Positions 1 through 9,572 of a stretch of 34,956 nucleotides of DNA are shown here, piece by piece; the first letter of the stretch is position 1; each line of letters starts with the position of its first letter. The stretch is from Chara braunii (taxonomy: Eukaryota; Streptophyta; Charophyceae; Charales; Characeae). A program made the translations under genes and the position numbers. The stretch is from contig BFEA01000040.1 of NCBI GenBank assembly GCA_003427395.1, positions 704,362-739,317 of the forward strand. Reading direction: 5' to 3'. The notes beneath the pieces were generated by a model. That model did not search any database. It was not told where the DNA came from and saw only the letters and a list, made by a program, of their open reading frames with translations.

Positions 1-56
<56 letters not shown>
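1..56. repeat. (CT)n microsatellite
   Basis: Uninterrupted CT dinucleotides run from the window edge, so the true length is unknown. Similar tracts occur near 3.79, 9.24, 26.67 and 27.66 kb. Confidence 0.98.
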
Positions 57-57
<1 letters not shown>

Positions 58-1626
58 CCTCTTTTTCTTTCTTCGCTACTGTCTTCTTGGATCTCTTGCT
101 GTCCTTTGGATACTTGGACCCCTCAGAAATATGATGGCGGAGAGTCGGAGACTGGTTACAACCTGTTAGAGAACAGGTGCTTAGTCTCAAATAGGGGGAG
201 GCAGGTGGGCAGAGTAGCCATACAAAGGAACAGGCCGAAAGACAGCAAGGCAAAAAGCAACGGACAAGAAAGAAACAACGCAAATAGGCCCAAGAAACAC
301 ACAAAATGCGTTCTGTTGCAGCGGCAGTTCAGAATGCGCAAAAAAGAAGAAGAAGAAAAAAAACTTTTTCTTTTTTTGCCATTTTGAAACTCAGCCCCTC
401 TGCTTATGACAGCGGGCAATTGCCTTCACCACAAAATCCCTCAATCCGAACTTTTTTTTTTTTTTTTTTTTTTTGCCAAATGTTGAAGTTCTGTATTACA
501 AATAGCCCACCATATCAATGATATCAGGGCTCACAAGAGGTCTGTACCAAACATTCAAATTTGGAAAGGAGTGATTTGGAAGGTTCATAGGGATCACAGG
601 AGTAGCAATCATTTGTTCTGGCTCACAGTTGGCCTCCGGACATTCAACTGCAGACTAGAAATTGCCTAGCTGAATTGCTCACACTGGACCCTCAAAAGTA
701 CTTGTTTCGGAATAATTATTTGAAATATTTGTGCTTGACGAAGGGGTAATGATGGTTCGTTAGCAGTGCAAGCCTCAAGGAATCACCATTTACAACGGTG
801 CCAGTTTCTATCCCTGGCCTCCCACCAAACCATGGGGAGATGGACAGCCCTGAATTCAAACTACCGTGCCTTTTATCACTTTTCAAAGTCGGAGCAGGGC
901 TCTGACATCATGACGCAGTCGTGTGTTCTTTTTGTCTATTTGAGACTCAAGCTTGACATGGAAGGCGAATGAAGTAAACCTGATGATGAATCGGATGATC
1001 GATTATATCCCGACTTGCACCAGCTCATCGGGAGGCTGAACCCTCAACAATCTGCAGAGTCCCCATTTTGATGCTTGGGTCTTAAACCCTTTGCCCCTTG
1101 TTGAAAGCAGACAGTCTAAAAGAGGAAACATAGCAGCAGCCTGCAGGCACCGACTCAGCGAACCACCAGGCAACACTGTGCCAGGGCTACCTAACTGCAC
1201 AATGACAAAGCATCCCGCACCCAAACCTTTCTGCTCTCGGATTCCCTCCATTGCGAATTTGCGGCTCCTTCCCTGACGTGCAGGGACACCCTCGCACCCG
1301 CTCATTGCCCACCCTCTTTCCTCATCACACTTTTCCTGTAAAGTGTGTGCTCCAACTTCATGCCATAGATCCCTTGCTCTCATCTTCACCCTCCGCTCTG
1401 CCGTATCCATGCGTTCTCTCTCTCCTTGGTCTCCTGATCCCTCTCACCTCCTGGCACGCACCTTGACCCGCCTCATCCCACCTCCGTCTTCCGGAGTCCT
1501 ACCCAATCGATCTCCACACTTGCCCTCTGCAGCGTCCCCCTCTTGAGCCCCTCTCAACCACGTGGCGCCCAAGAGGATTCAGCTCATCCTTTTGATGCAC
1601 ATGCCCACTCTGTCACGTGGCGAGCT
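57..1626. other. Unassigned non-coding stretch with a poly-T tract
   Basis: I recognise no gene here. The open frames are short, overlap on both strands and show no domain. A 23-base T run lies at 452-474, and 1230-1560 is rich in C and T. One TTTAGGG at about 1637 is a single copy and not a telomere. Confidence 0.5.
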
Positions 1627-1675
1627 TGGTCAGGTTTAGGGTTTCGTCGTGGGGAGGTTTTACGACTTTTCCCCT
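1627..1675 (+). mobile_element. Solo terminus related to the 4001-4281 foldback element
   Basis: The stretch reads GGTTTCGTCGTGGGGAGG-type sequence followed by TTTTACGACTTTTCCCC. It aligns with the right end of the 4001-4281 element at most positions, including GGGGAGGT and ACTTTTCCC. No inverted partner is visible upstream, so this looks like a truncated copy. Confidence 0.4.
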
Positions 1676-1980
1676 TTTTTTTCATGAATAATATATCTGT
1701 AATAAAAAAGGAAAACAAATCAGGGAACGAGCCAGCATGAGCATTTTTGTTTGTTGTTTTATAGGTTATTTCGATTTATTTTTTGTCTCGTAATGTCATT
1801 ACGTTGTGGGGCTTGTGGTGACTGTGGCGGGGTGAGCCACTGAAAGGGGGGGGGGGACATGCTGTCATGATTTGGTCGGCGGCTGTTCACGGGCACAGGG
1901 GCCTATGACCGGGCCGTTCATCACCCACTCACGTTCACGGGGTAGACACTGAATCGCATCATAGAAGAGTCTTCACCGGG

Positions 1981-2222
1981 ATCATAGAAGAGCCTCCATC
2001 ATCCTTGTTGGCCGACATGATCATTTAATTTATGCGACCTCGTCACTCGACTTGGGGGAACGCTTGAGAAGACCCTTTAGGGATTAGTTGAGGGCCCATC
2101 ATCATCAATGGCATCATAGAAGAGACTTCATCATGCTTGTTCGCCTACATGATCATTACGCGCCCTTGTCTCTCAACTTGGGGGAATGATTGAGAAGACC
2201 CTTTAGGGCTTAATTGAAGGCC
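1981..2222 (+). repeat. Diverged direct duplication, two units of about 115 bp
   Basis: Unit one (about 1981-2096) and unit two (about 2112-2222) share ATCATAGAAGAG, a CATCAT-CTTGTT-GCC-ACATGATCATT core, CTTGGGGGAA and GAGAAGACCCTTTAGGG, in the same order and orientation. Small indels separate them. A third ATCATAGAAGAG-like start lies at about 1958. No coding frame runs through the pair. Confidence 0.8.
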
Positions 2223-2830
2223 TTCCTCGACTTTTCCACTTCTGCTAACTCACCCTCCCCCTCTCTCCGTTCTCCCGCAAAGGTCTCATCTTTCTTTTCC
2301 ACCTCCATCTCTTCGCTATTTCCTCTCCCTTCCTGCTCTACCTGCCTTGATTGGTTGCCAACTTGCCCCATCAAGAATTTCTGATGCCCTTAGCCCTCAA
2401 TCTCCCTGACTTTGCTTGATTGACAATTGAACACAATTCTGTTCATCTTGTTTCTCTGAAAGTGAACCTAATAGGATAGCATGAATTTTCACTCATCATT
2501 CTTTCTGTGCCCCAGGCGAAAGTGATTCCGCGCATCTGAATTCCTTGATTTTCCTTACTCTTTTCCATTTGGTTTACTTCAAATCGAAATTATTTCCTCG
2601 TGTGGAGCATGATTGCCGGTAAGCAACTGGACTGCTGCCCCCCAGAATAGATGGGGGCCATGGGGCTGGCTTGTATTAAAAAAAAAATAAAAAAAAATAA
2701 AAACGTTGGCAAAGAGTTCCAGTCTTCCAGAATTTCTCATTAATTCGCTGTCTGCATATCATACAAATTCCAGCTTCGTATTCATTGTATTTTTCTGAAA
2801 TTCTGAGGCCGATGGGTCCAAGACCCATCA
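2223..2830. other. Unassigned AT-rich intergenic stretch
   Basis: No gene or structural RNA was recognised. An A-rich run with interspersed T lies at about 2677-2703. Confidence 0.45.
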
Positions 2831-2954
2831 AAAATGAACAAGGGTGGTGTACCCCGTGGTACATCTGCTTAGAAACCTTTCCAAAACAGTTGGGCTATCA
2901 TCAAACATGTTTTTTGTTGGCAATACATGAGCCGACCAGTATATTTGCTACAAT

Positions 2955-3529
2955 CAGGGCATACTCACACTAGCGGTTTTTTTTGCTAAATGGCAAAATC
3001 TGCTATGCTGTTAGAGTCACACGAGGGTTTTCCGACCACCAAAATTGCAAACGGGGTAGCATTGTCAGCGGCCTGGGGGGCCGCGGGGATGGGCATTTTG
3101 CTACCACCTCGAGAGGTGGTGGCAAATTCTCTTTTGGCCGTCGCAAATTCTCTTTCGCCTTTTGCGCTTTGTGACCATGATAGGCAGCAATTTTGCAATT
3201 GCCAGAGAGTCCCGCTCGTGTCCGTTGTGATTTGCAACCCATGTGTGACTGGGCGGGGTACTATTTCAGCAAACATGGGAGAGAAAATTCAGCAGATTTT
3301 GCTAGATTGCCACTGCGGTGTGAGTACGCCCTCATACTTGCAAGCGGACGGATGGGACCGGACCGCCGAGTGCGGCACCCTCCCCCCGGACCGGACCGGA
3401 CCGAACTGGACGGGGCCGTTTTTTTTTTTGAGGGAGGGGGGGGGTGTAACTGGTCGTCGGGCGCACATTCCGGTCCGATGGTCTGCCGCACATGCGGAAC
3501 CTCGGGAATGGCGTCCGCTTGCAAGTATG
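2955..3529. mobile_element. hAT-like MITE split by a nested Harbinger-like MITE
   Basis: The right terminus ends in CGTCCGCTTGCAAGTATG (3512-3529). Its exact reverse complement, CATACTTGCAAGCGGACG, lies at 3333-3350, giving an 18-bp perfect terminal inverted repeat. The first two bases (CA) also occur at 2955-2956, left of the nested element, because they are part of that element's TCA duplication. Outside everything lie perfect 8-bp direct repeats GCTACAAT at 2947-2954 and 3530-3537. A CA-starting TIR with an 8-bp target duplication is the hAT pattern. The element's own length is about 199 bp, it has GGACCG repeats and a T run inside, and it carries no transposase. Confidence 0.75.
2957..3331. 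mobile_element. PIF/Harbinger-like MITE, 375 bp, TSD TCA
   Basis: The left end starts GGGCATACTCACAC and the right end finishes with GTGTGAGTACGCCC, its inverted counterpart with one mismatch in the terminal 14. Subterminal AAAATCTGCT is also inverted (left about 2995, right about 3290). Direct TCA trinucleotides flank it at 2954-2956 and 3332-3334. Three-base duplications and GG-starting ends fit the PIF/Harbinger superfamily. There is no transposase frame, so the element is non-autonomous. A relative lies at 14901-15524. Confidence 0.75.
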
Positions 3530-3781
3530 GCTACAATACTTCTCCAAGCCGGCGCATCCGTAATTTGCCCTGTTCACCCAAGGTACATCCCAAGAAGTAC
3601 TGTCACACTAAGGCCGTTTTCACATTATGAGTATGTGTGTACGTTCATCGGATATAGAAACGCCAGACTCCACAATCATGTAGGCAATAATTTGGTATGC
3701 CAAAGCAGCCAATCTGCACAATGAGGGCATAGTACAGCATACTCACGGAAGCTCTATCCTAAATGTGGCGCGCTTCCCTCC

Positions 3782-3787
<6 letters not shown>

Positions 3788-3862
<75 letters not shown>
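3788..3862. repeat. (CT)n microsatellite with a GC/GT-alternating tail
   Basis: About 37 CT units are followed by a short purine-pyrimidine alternating stretch (GTGCGCGTGCGCGCGCGTGC). The Arg-Glu protein frame across it on the minus strand is only microsatellite translation. Confidence 0.97.
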
Positions 3863-3865
<3 letters not shown>

Positions 3866-4000
3866 CGCGTGCGCGCGCGTGCTTGTGACTTCAGATTTTC
3901 CCTCCTGGTGCCTCATTCGAACTTGGTGACACCCACAGCGAAGACGGGGTGCAAGTGCATGGTGCACCCAAATTCGTGATTTAAACGGGAGAAATAAGAA

Positions 4001-4281
4001 GGGAGAAGTTATAACACCTCCCCGTGGTGAAACCTTTGTATTCATTTCACCCCAAACCGGGCAAAAGGTGTCGCAGGCCCCAAAATTACTTTTCATGTGA
4101 TTTTTGCACCCTGGATGTGCTGGTAACTGCGGCTGGCGAAAGTGGTGGGAAAGTGTTTTACAAGGTGCAAAATGACGCCAAAAGTCATTTTGGGGCGTGG
4201 GCCACTTTTTGCCAGTTTTTGGCCCGTTGGGGAGAAATGAATACAAAGGTTTCGCAGCGGGGAGGTCTTATAACTTTTCCC
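4001..4281. mobile_element. Foldback/MITE, 281 bp with arms over 100 bp, Mutator-like TSD
   Basis: The left arm starts GGGAGAAGTTATAACACC and the right arm ends GGTCTTATAACTTTTCCC. Inward, both arms carry GAAACCTTTGTATTCATTTC, then CCCCAA, GGCCCCAAAATTAC/TGAC-like sequence and TTTTGCACC, in inverted order, so most of the element is a long hairpin. Flanking 9-mers AAATAAGAA and ATATAACAA agree at 7 of 9 positions, which would suit a Mutator-type duplication but is not proof. No coding capacity is visible. Confidence 0.7.
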
Positions 4282-4429
4282 ATATAACAATGCCAGTACC
4301 GGTTCCGGCCTGGAACATCATCAGTCAGTTCCACACCGGCAGCGGTTCCGGCCTGTTTTGGGGTCTGGTCCGTGAGCTGAGCCCTCGAGCCCAAGCACTC
4401 AAAGGCGGACTGGTGTGAGGCCCACCACC

Positions 4430-5275
4430 AAAATGAACATGGTGGTGCATCTGCAGCTCTGCTTAGAATTTAGAAACCTCATGGAAACAGTTGGGCTGCA
4501 ACTTGGGCTGCTATCAAACGTGTTTTTTTCTCCCAATACATGAGCTGACCGGTGTACTTGCTACAGTGAGCCTCGCTACACTGTACAATAATTTGTAGGG
4601 CTGGGTTATCACTGCACTAACTCTACAAATCTACTCGAGAAATTACTTTGTTTAGCTGCCAGAAAATGTGAAGGAGTAAAACTCTTCACGGTTGTAGAGT
4701 CCCTAGCCTGCAACAACCCATTCTTGTAGAGCCCTCCTCCTAGGTCTACCTGACCCTACCATGAGCGCCCGAATGTGGAGGGTGAACCTGGGGTCTGGGC
4801 AGACAAAAGGGACTTTCAGCCGTCTTTGTGTGCTGTAGATAGTTGTAGAGTCCAACTTCGTACAGTCAGTACAGCAATGACACAGCTTTCGACATTCTCG
4901 ACCCTCTGACAGCTATACAAGCACTGTACGAAATTTTGTACAGTGTAGAGTGGTGCAGCGAGGCCTAATGGTTCTCCTAACTGGTATATCTGTAATTTGC
5001 CCTATTCACTCAAGGTACACCTGTTCCAAGAAATACTGTTGCACCCCTGTTCCTGTGGCACCAGGGGCGCATTATCACATTAATATGAGTATGTGCGTGT
5101 AAGTTGATTACGTACAGGCTGGCACAGAGAACTTATAGAAACGCCAAGCTCCATAAGGACCATAACCATGTACTGGGCGAATGATTTGATACACCAAAGT
5201 GCACAATCACGGCATGCATGGCTCGGCGTACTAAGACTAGGTCTATACTAAATGCGCCTGAGTCCTGACTTCATT
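4430..5275 (+). repeat. Copy B of the diverged duplicated segment
   Basis: This matches 2831-3780 at both ends. The left part (4430-4567) and right part (4975-5275) keep the same landmark order, with indels such as an extra CACCCCTGTTCCTGTGGCAC-like stretch near 5041. The intervening part is the TIR element at 4569-4965, placed at the same point where copy A carries its own insertions. Confidence 0.7.
4569..4965. mobile_element. TIR element of about 397 bp, family uncertain
   Basis: The left end reads AGCCTCGCTACACTGTAC. The right end reads GTACAGTGTAGAGTGGTGCA then GCGAGGCC, the inverse with a short insertion. Both arms extend inward with ACTGTACAAAATTT-like sequence. Several TGTAGAGTCC-like motifs occur inside. 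A clean target duplication is not visible. The left flank GCTACAGT resembles the hAT-type target used in copy A, so a hAT relative is possible. Confidence 0.55.
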
Positions 5276-7203
5276 TACGGCCGGGCACGAGTGTATTTGA
5301 CCACAATTAGGTCCATATATATAAGTAGAAACGTCCTAGTTTGAGACTTTGAGTATATGCCCGCAAACCGATGAATGCTATTGCGTGAAAGCAAGCTATG
5401 TCCACATCTGTGGCTACCATTACTTGAGGAATCGCCACACATGGTTACATCCGTCTCCCGATTGGCTTTTGAACAACCTTTTTGAAGCTCAGAAGGTCCC
5501 TGTAAATCCGCCGCACTTCTCCGGGAGTTCACCGGAAAACAGAAGAAGGATCAGCGCCGTCAAACCAGCAGCACATCTGCAGTGGGCGTCTTTGCACGAG
5601 GCAGATTCCCCTGCACGCACGCAAGGATTTGCGGTTTTCGCTTCTTTGGCTGGAGCCGCCAACCGTTTTGGTGTGGTTGCCGTGAGACTCCTGACGGACC
5701 TTCACCTTATAGACGGGGCCCTTTTGTTTTCTGATATTGCCTGGCGCCATGTACAGGTGGTTTCGAGCACACTGTCAATTTACAGCCGTTTGATTGCGGC
5801 TGCGACGGCGGTGATGCGTGAGGCAGTTCCCATCCTAGACTACGTCAGTCGCCATCCATGCATGATACTATACTACAACATTCAAGAACATTAATCATGC
5901 TGACTTCTGCAAACATGGGCTGGACGATTGCAACTCATAGTAGGCCGGAGGGAGCTCGACGGCAGGGTGACGCTTCAGGCTTCAGCCAGTTGCCAGCCTG
6001 GAGGACTGCGTCAGTCGTCAAATGACATGCAGCATGATACTAGCATTCGAGGACTTCAATGCTTGACAGTCACAAACATAGGCAAGAGCCGGAAGACTGC
6101 ATGCCTGGGGGGGTGGTAGTGTAGTAGGGCCACAGTCACAGCAGGGGTCTCCAGAATGTATCCCGTACGTACCGCACGGATCTGCCTGCAATCACGTCCC
6201 GAGCAGATTTTTTGAAAAAGCCTTGGTGGCCTGATTGCGTGCTAAGTTCGTTCGTGAGGAGGTTGTCAGAATATGTGAAACAACATTAATAATCAATTTG
6301 ATCCGGAGTGCCTTGGGTCTTCTCTCTCCCAGCAGCAGTGGCCAGATGTACAGACAGAATCCTTATCCTTAGGTAGAGCAAATCCATAGCCATAGCCATC
6401 TCGTCGCAGAGGCAGACCAAATCCTTACCCTTGCACCCAACAAATCGGTAATTATCATGCATGCCCTCCTCCTTTTTCTAACATAGTACGTATATTAATG
6501 TTAATCACACCACTTTCTGAACAGGGGAAGCCATTGATAGGCAAGGAGCAAGACCTTATTATCATCGTTTTCACGATAGAAGTTACATATTATATTATGC
6601 TTATTATTAACCCTTAATATCCTTATTACATATATCCATCTGATCCAGTTTCCGCAGCAAGGAAAACAACTCCTCTGCCGTTCCGAACGCTGGCTGCGCA
6701 AAGCCTTTGCGCAGCCCCTGAGCCGTTTCATCGACATTTTAGTATGATCACTCCGACATGCACCACGAGCAGGATATCTACGACTGCAAGGGGCTGGCTT
6801 CTGCAATCTGGGGTTGCGGACCTGCCGAGCTGAGTGGGAGTTGGCATCCCTGGAAGACATGGACAACCAACCTCCTCACGTGGGTAAGAAAAGAGTAGCT
6901 GCCAGGCAGGCTTCCCATGCAAGCTGCCTGCTTTGTGAATCCTCCCTCCCTCCCCCACCCCCATCGGCTTGAAACCCTCCACCAGATGATGTCCCGGCTT
7001 TGCCATGTGGCAATCTGTCTGTCTGCTGTGCTGTACAGTGCTGTGCAGTGCAGTGCTGCCAACCCCTAAACCCTGCTCTTAATACAAGTACGAGCTAACT
7101 TAAAAGTTAAAGCCTTTCGGAATCAGGCAGAAGAAGGTCACAACAAAACAAGTCATATAAACCCTCAACTTGAAAGAGAAAAGCTGAAGCTAAAAATTCA
7201 TGC
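5276..7203. other. Unassigned intergenic DNA
   Basis: No gene was recognised. A TATA-like ATATATATAAG sits at about 5315. A 181-codon open stretch follows (about 5349-5894), but it has no in-frame ATG until near its end and no recognisable motif, so I do not call it. Short GTGCTGTACA/GTGCTGTGCA echoes lie at about 7027-7055. Confidence 0.5.
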
Positions 7204-7314
7204 AGCTCATAATAGCCTCATATTACTCAGTTAAACAAGAAGCTCATAATAGCCTCATATTACTCAGTTAAACAAGAAGCTCATAATAGCCTCATACTAC
7301 TCAGTTAAACAAGA
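7204..7314 (+). repeat. Tandem repeat, 3 x 37 bp
   Basis: Three head-to-tail units begin at 7204, 7241 and 7278. Each starts AGCTCATAATAGCCTCATA and ends CAGTTAAACAAGA. They are nearly identical (one T to C difference in the third), so the expansion is recent. Confidence 0.97.
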
Positions 7315-7445
7315 AGTTCGACGGTAACTCCCACTGTCTCCGCATGGTAACTCGTCTGTACGGTTAAGGTCGATTTTTTTTTCGTGGAGCAGCAATTCAC
7401 CGGAAAACCCGCTGACCACCCACCTAACAACCGCTCCTCGACTCC

Positions 7446-7730
7446 TCGAGTAGGCCAATGACTTAACTGCAGCGGTAACTCAAGGCAGAGGGAGAGGAAC
7501 CCCTGCCGCCCTGCGTAACCGCAGCGGTAAATCAACTCAACGCTAAAATTGCCTTCACTGCAGCAGTACCTTCTGGAGACGGTAATTCCAGAGTTAACTC
7601 GAGTCTGCATCGAGTAGGCTAATGACTTAACAGCAGCCTGGGGTAAGTCGAGGCACACACATGGAACCTCTACCCCTGCGTAACCGCAGCGGTAAGTCAA
7701 CGCTGATGCCTTCACTGCAGCCGTAACTCA
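7446..7730. repeat. Diverged direct repeat, two units about 164 bp apart
   Basis: Unit one (7446-7570) and unit two (7610-7730) share TCGAGTAGGC-AATGACTTAAC, then CCCTGCGTAACCGCAGCGGT, then TCAACGCT and GCCTTCACTGCAGC. On the minus strand both translate as RCGYAG- and LPQ/LPL-like echoes within one 136-codon frame. I treat that as a by-product of the duplication because nothing else marks a gene. Confidence 0.8.
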
Positions 7731-8143
7731 AGGCAACGGCAACCCCTGGCAAGCTAACCGTTACCGCACCCCTGCTGCCCTGCAGGTTATTTATTAGGCA
7801 TGCAGTTGGGTGGACGGTCGCAGGAGTCTTGTTTCGCCGTATCGAACCCAAGGCGAGCTCTTGAATCTTGATGATGACCCATGGAACCCCTGTCGGCCCC
7901 CCGCACAGGAATCACGCAGCTTCTGATGATGATAGTTCTCCGTCGACTTAGTACTTAGTACTTACTTGATGGTAAGCAGCGACTTCACTCACCTCGGCTT
8001 TCAGGAGAGGAGAGCCCCGATACTTACTACAGGCAAACCCTCGATTCTTTGTGTGGGCGCAAGGCTCCTGAGTCCTGGCCTCGTGCCGCGATGATAGTCA
8101 GCAGAACACTTGCTGACGAGGCAATGCGCTCGAGTCAAAAGGC
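7731..8143. other. Unassigned stretch downstream (3' side) of the minus-strand peptide gene
   Basis: This would contain the 3' UTR of the 8144-8431 gene. No clear AATAAA on the minus strand was found. A GTACTTAGTACTTACTTG echo lies at about 7950. Confidence 0.4.
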
Positions 8144-8431
8144 TCACGCATAGTATGCAGTGCAACTGCAATAGGCTCCTGATCTAGCGTAAGTAGCGCC
8201 CTTTAGGCGCCTTCCGTACGCCCTCCTTGCCCAGGCACCACAAATGGAGCTGCAGTTGGGCAGGATGTTCTGACTCTTGAAATAGCACCGACCGCTGCAA
8301 GCCGCTGGCTGCGCTGCATCGACGCGTTGGACGGACGCCAGCAGAATCGCGGAGAAGAGGAGGAGGAGGAGGAGGAGTACAGCTCCTCTCACCGCAAGGG
8401 TGCTGGTAGGCTTCATCGACACCTTCGCCAT
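8144..8431 (-). CDS. Secreted cysteine-rich peptide, 95 aa, family not recognised
   Basis: A single-exon frame encodes a short basic N-terminus, a strong hydrophobic core at about residues 17-33 (AVLLLLLLLFSAILLASV) and a likely signal-peptidase site after VDA at about residue 39. The predicted mature part has about 56 residues and is rich in Arg and Tyr. Six cysteines lie at 45, 49, 60, 64, 88 and 90, giving C-x3-C-x10-C-x3-C-x23-C-x-C. The paired CX3C motifs resemble alpha-hairpinin spacing, and CX3C followed by CXC resembles cysteine-stabilised alpha-beta (defensin-like) peptides; neither pattern fits fully. I chose the ATG at 8431 because it has A at -3 and G at +4 and sits right before the signal peptide. 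A TATA box lies about 140 bp upstream. An extracellular defence or signalling role is inference. The run of Leu codons comes from a CTC microsatellite. No homologue can be named. Confidence 0.6.
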   Translation of the reverse strand: MAKVSMKPTSTLAVRGAVLLLLLLLFSAILLASVQRVDAAQPAACSGRCYFKSQNILPNCSSICGAWARRAYGRRLKGATYARSGAYCSCTAYYA

Positions 8432-8567
8432 GCTGCAGAGTCGGTCCCTACTGAGAGAACGCCGGCCGATCGCTGGGAAGACCTGAACCTGACAAAGGCA
8501 CTGGCTCTTCTTTCGCTCCGATCTCGTCCTGTTGCGTCTCTGCTGGCGCAAAACAGACAAAGAAAGA

Positions 8568-8577
8568 ATATATAACA
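8568..8577 (-). promoter_or_regulatory. TATA box of the cysteine-rich peptide gene
   Basis: On the minus strand the sequence reads TTATATATTC. Transcription about 30 bp downstream would start near 8540 and give a 5' UTR of about 110 nt before the ATG at 8431. Spacing and orientation fit only the 8144-8431 gene. Confidence 0.5.
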
Positions 8578-8610
8578 TGGGGAAATGCACAGGGAGGATA
8601 GGCGAAAGAC

Positions 8611-8642
8611 CAAGCAACCAAGCAACCAAGCAACCAAGCAAG
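8611..8642. repeat. Short (CAACCAAG)n tandem repeat
   Basis: About four units of AAGCAACC lie just upstream of the TATA box of the peptide gene. Confidence 0.9.
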
Positions 8643-9240
8643 CACAACCGTAAGCACGAAAGCAACCAAACGTCATCAGCTCGGACAGATTCTGAAGATG
8701 GGGGGCTCGGACGCCTCCGCCAGAAGCCCGCAGAACGTGCATATGTCCGTTGCACCTTCCTCTTTTTTGTTCGTAGGGTTCGTTTCTTCGTTTCTCGAGC
8801 GTGTTGAGCATCCGTTAGGAGATCGGCAATCCATCAAACGATAATCCCTGAGCATTAGGCCCGCACTGTAGAGAAAAACTCGGGAAGAGACGAGAGAAAA
8901 CTCAGAAAAGTCAAACACAGCCTCATTCCCAAGGGGGCTCGTCACAGCAGGGATCATCTCATTCAAACGAAGGAAAAAAACAACAAGCGGTTTGGTGGTT
9001 TCAAGAACATCAGAAAGCTCGACAACATAGCGCATAGCGCCCAGCGTACTGACCGTAATGGTATCTTACTATCTCTACCTCGTCCCGAGCTTTCGCCTCG
9101 TGAAAACCGCGGCCCTGAGAAGTGACGGTCCAGGTATGGGAGCAGACACCCACGATAACAAGCCACTGATGACGATACCAGTGGCGATACCCATGCGTAT
9201 TTATAGCTTCTTGGCAACAGCGCAACGAGTCCGCCGGTAT
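8643..9240. other. Unassigned stretch, upstream flank of the peptide gene
   Basis: Part of this may be promoter for the minus-strand gene. No other gene, RNA or element was recognised. Confidence 0.4.
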
Positions 9241-9341
<101 letters not shown>

Positions 9342-9400
9342 TCCGGAGTGTGGTGGGTGGACCGTGGGTGTGTACGATTGTTCAATAATTGAGCGGGCCG

Positions 9401-9496
9401 TCCGGGACATCCGTTAAGTCCATAGTACAGAGGATTAGCGTGGCCCCTGGCCCCCTGCTCAAGGGTGACACGCATAAATCGAGAAATGATCCAAAC
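9401..9496 (+). pseudogene. U6 spliceosomal snRNA pseudogene
   Basis: The sequence follows plant U6 from GGGACATCCG through ACAGAG-GATTAGC, TGGCCCCTG and CTCAAGG, to GACACGCATAAATCGAGAAA and ATGATCCAAAC. The last part is the plant-type 3' half; animal U6 differs there. Against a functional U6, the ACAGAGA box has lost two bases (ACAGAG joins GATTAG) and GGCCCCT is partly duplicated. No terminal T run follows, and no TATA or USE element stands at the usual upstream spacing. It is therefore a dead copy, probably retroposed. Part of U6 is repeated immediately downstream. Confidence 0.9.
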
Positions 9497-9501
9497 AAAT
9501 G

Positions 9502-9572
9502 GACACGCAAAAGTCGAGAGGATTAGGATGCCCCCTGCTCAAGGATGACACGCATAAATCGAGAAAAGTGCC
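9502..9572 (+). pseudogene. Rearranged second and third partial U6 copies
   Basis: 9502-9519 repeats the GACACGCA-AA-TCGAGA segment of U6. It is joined directly to a second run of the middle and 3' part (about 9516-9572: GAGGATTAGGATG, CCCCTGCTCAAGGATGACAC and ATAAATCGAGAAA). The order is 3' part, then middle plus 3' part, which fits tandem slippage or template switching of one insertion. Neither piece has a 5' end or terminator. Confidence 0.85.

Larger units (their letters stand above)
2831..3780 (+). repeat. Copy A of a diverged ~0.9 kb duplicated segment
   Basis: The flanks of this block match 4430-5275 in order. The left part (about 2831-2954) shares the AAACAGTTGGGCT and CAATACATGAGC landmarks. 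The right part (about 3538-3780) shares GTAATTTGCCCT, CACTCAAGGTACA-like sequence, ATGAGTATGTG and AGAAACGCCA. The middle of copy A is taken up by the nested elements at 2955-3529, whereas copy B carries a different insertion at the same point. The family behind the segment is not recognised, and it has no convincing coding frame. Confidence 0.7.

Noticed and set aside
1630-1650. Plant telomere repeat TTTAGGG
   Set aside because: Single copy with no tandem repetition.
3743-4246. A minus-strand frame with an Arg-Glu run
   Set aside because: The run is the CT microsatellite and the rest lies in a foldback element.
5349-5894. A 181-codon open frame after a TATA-like sequence
   Set aside because: No in-frame ATG until near the end, no motif and no conserved composition.
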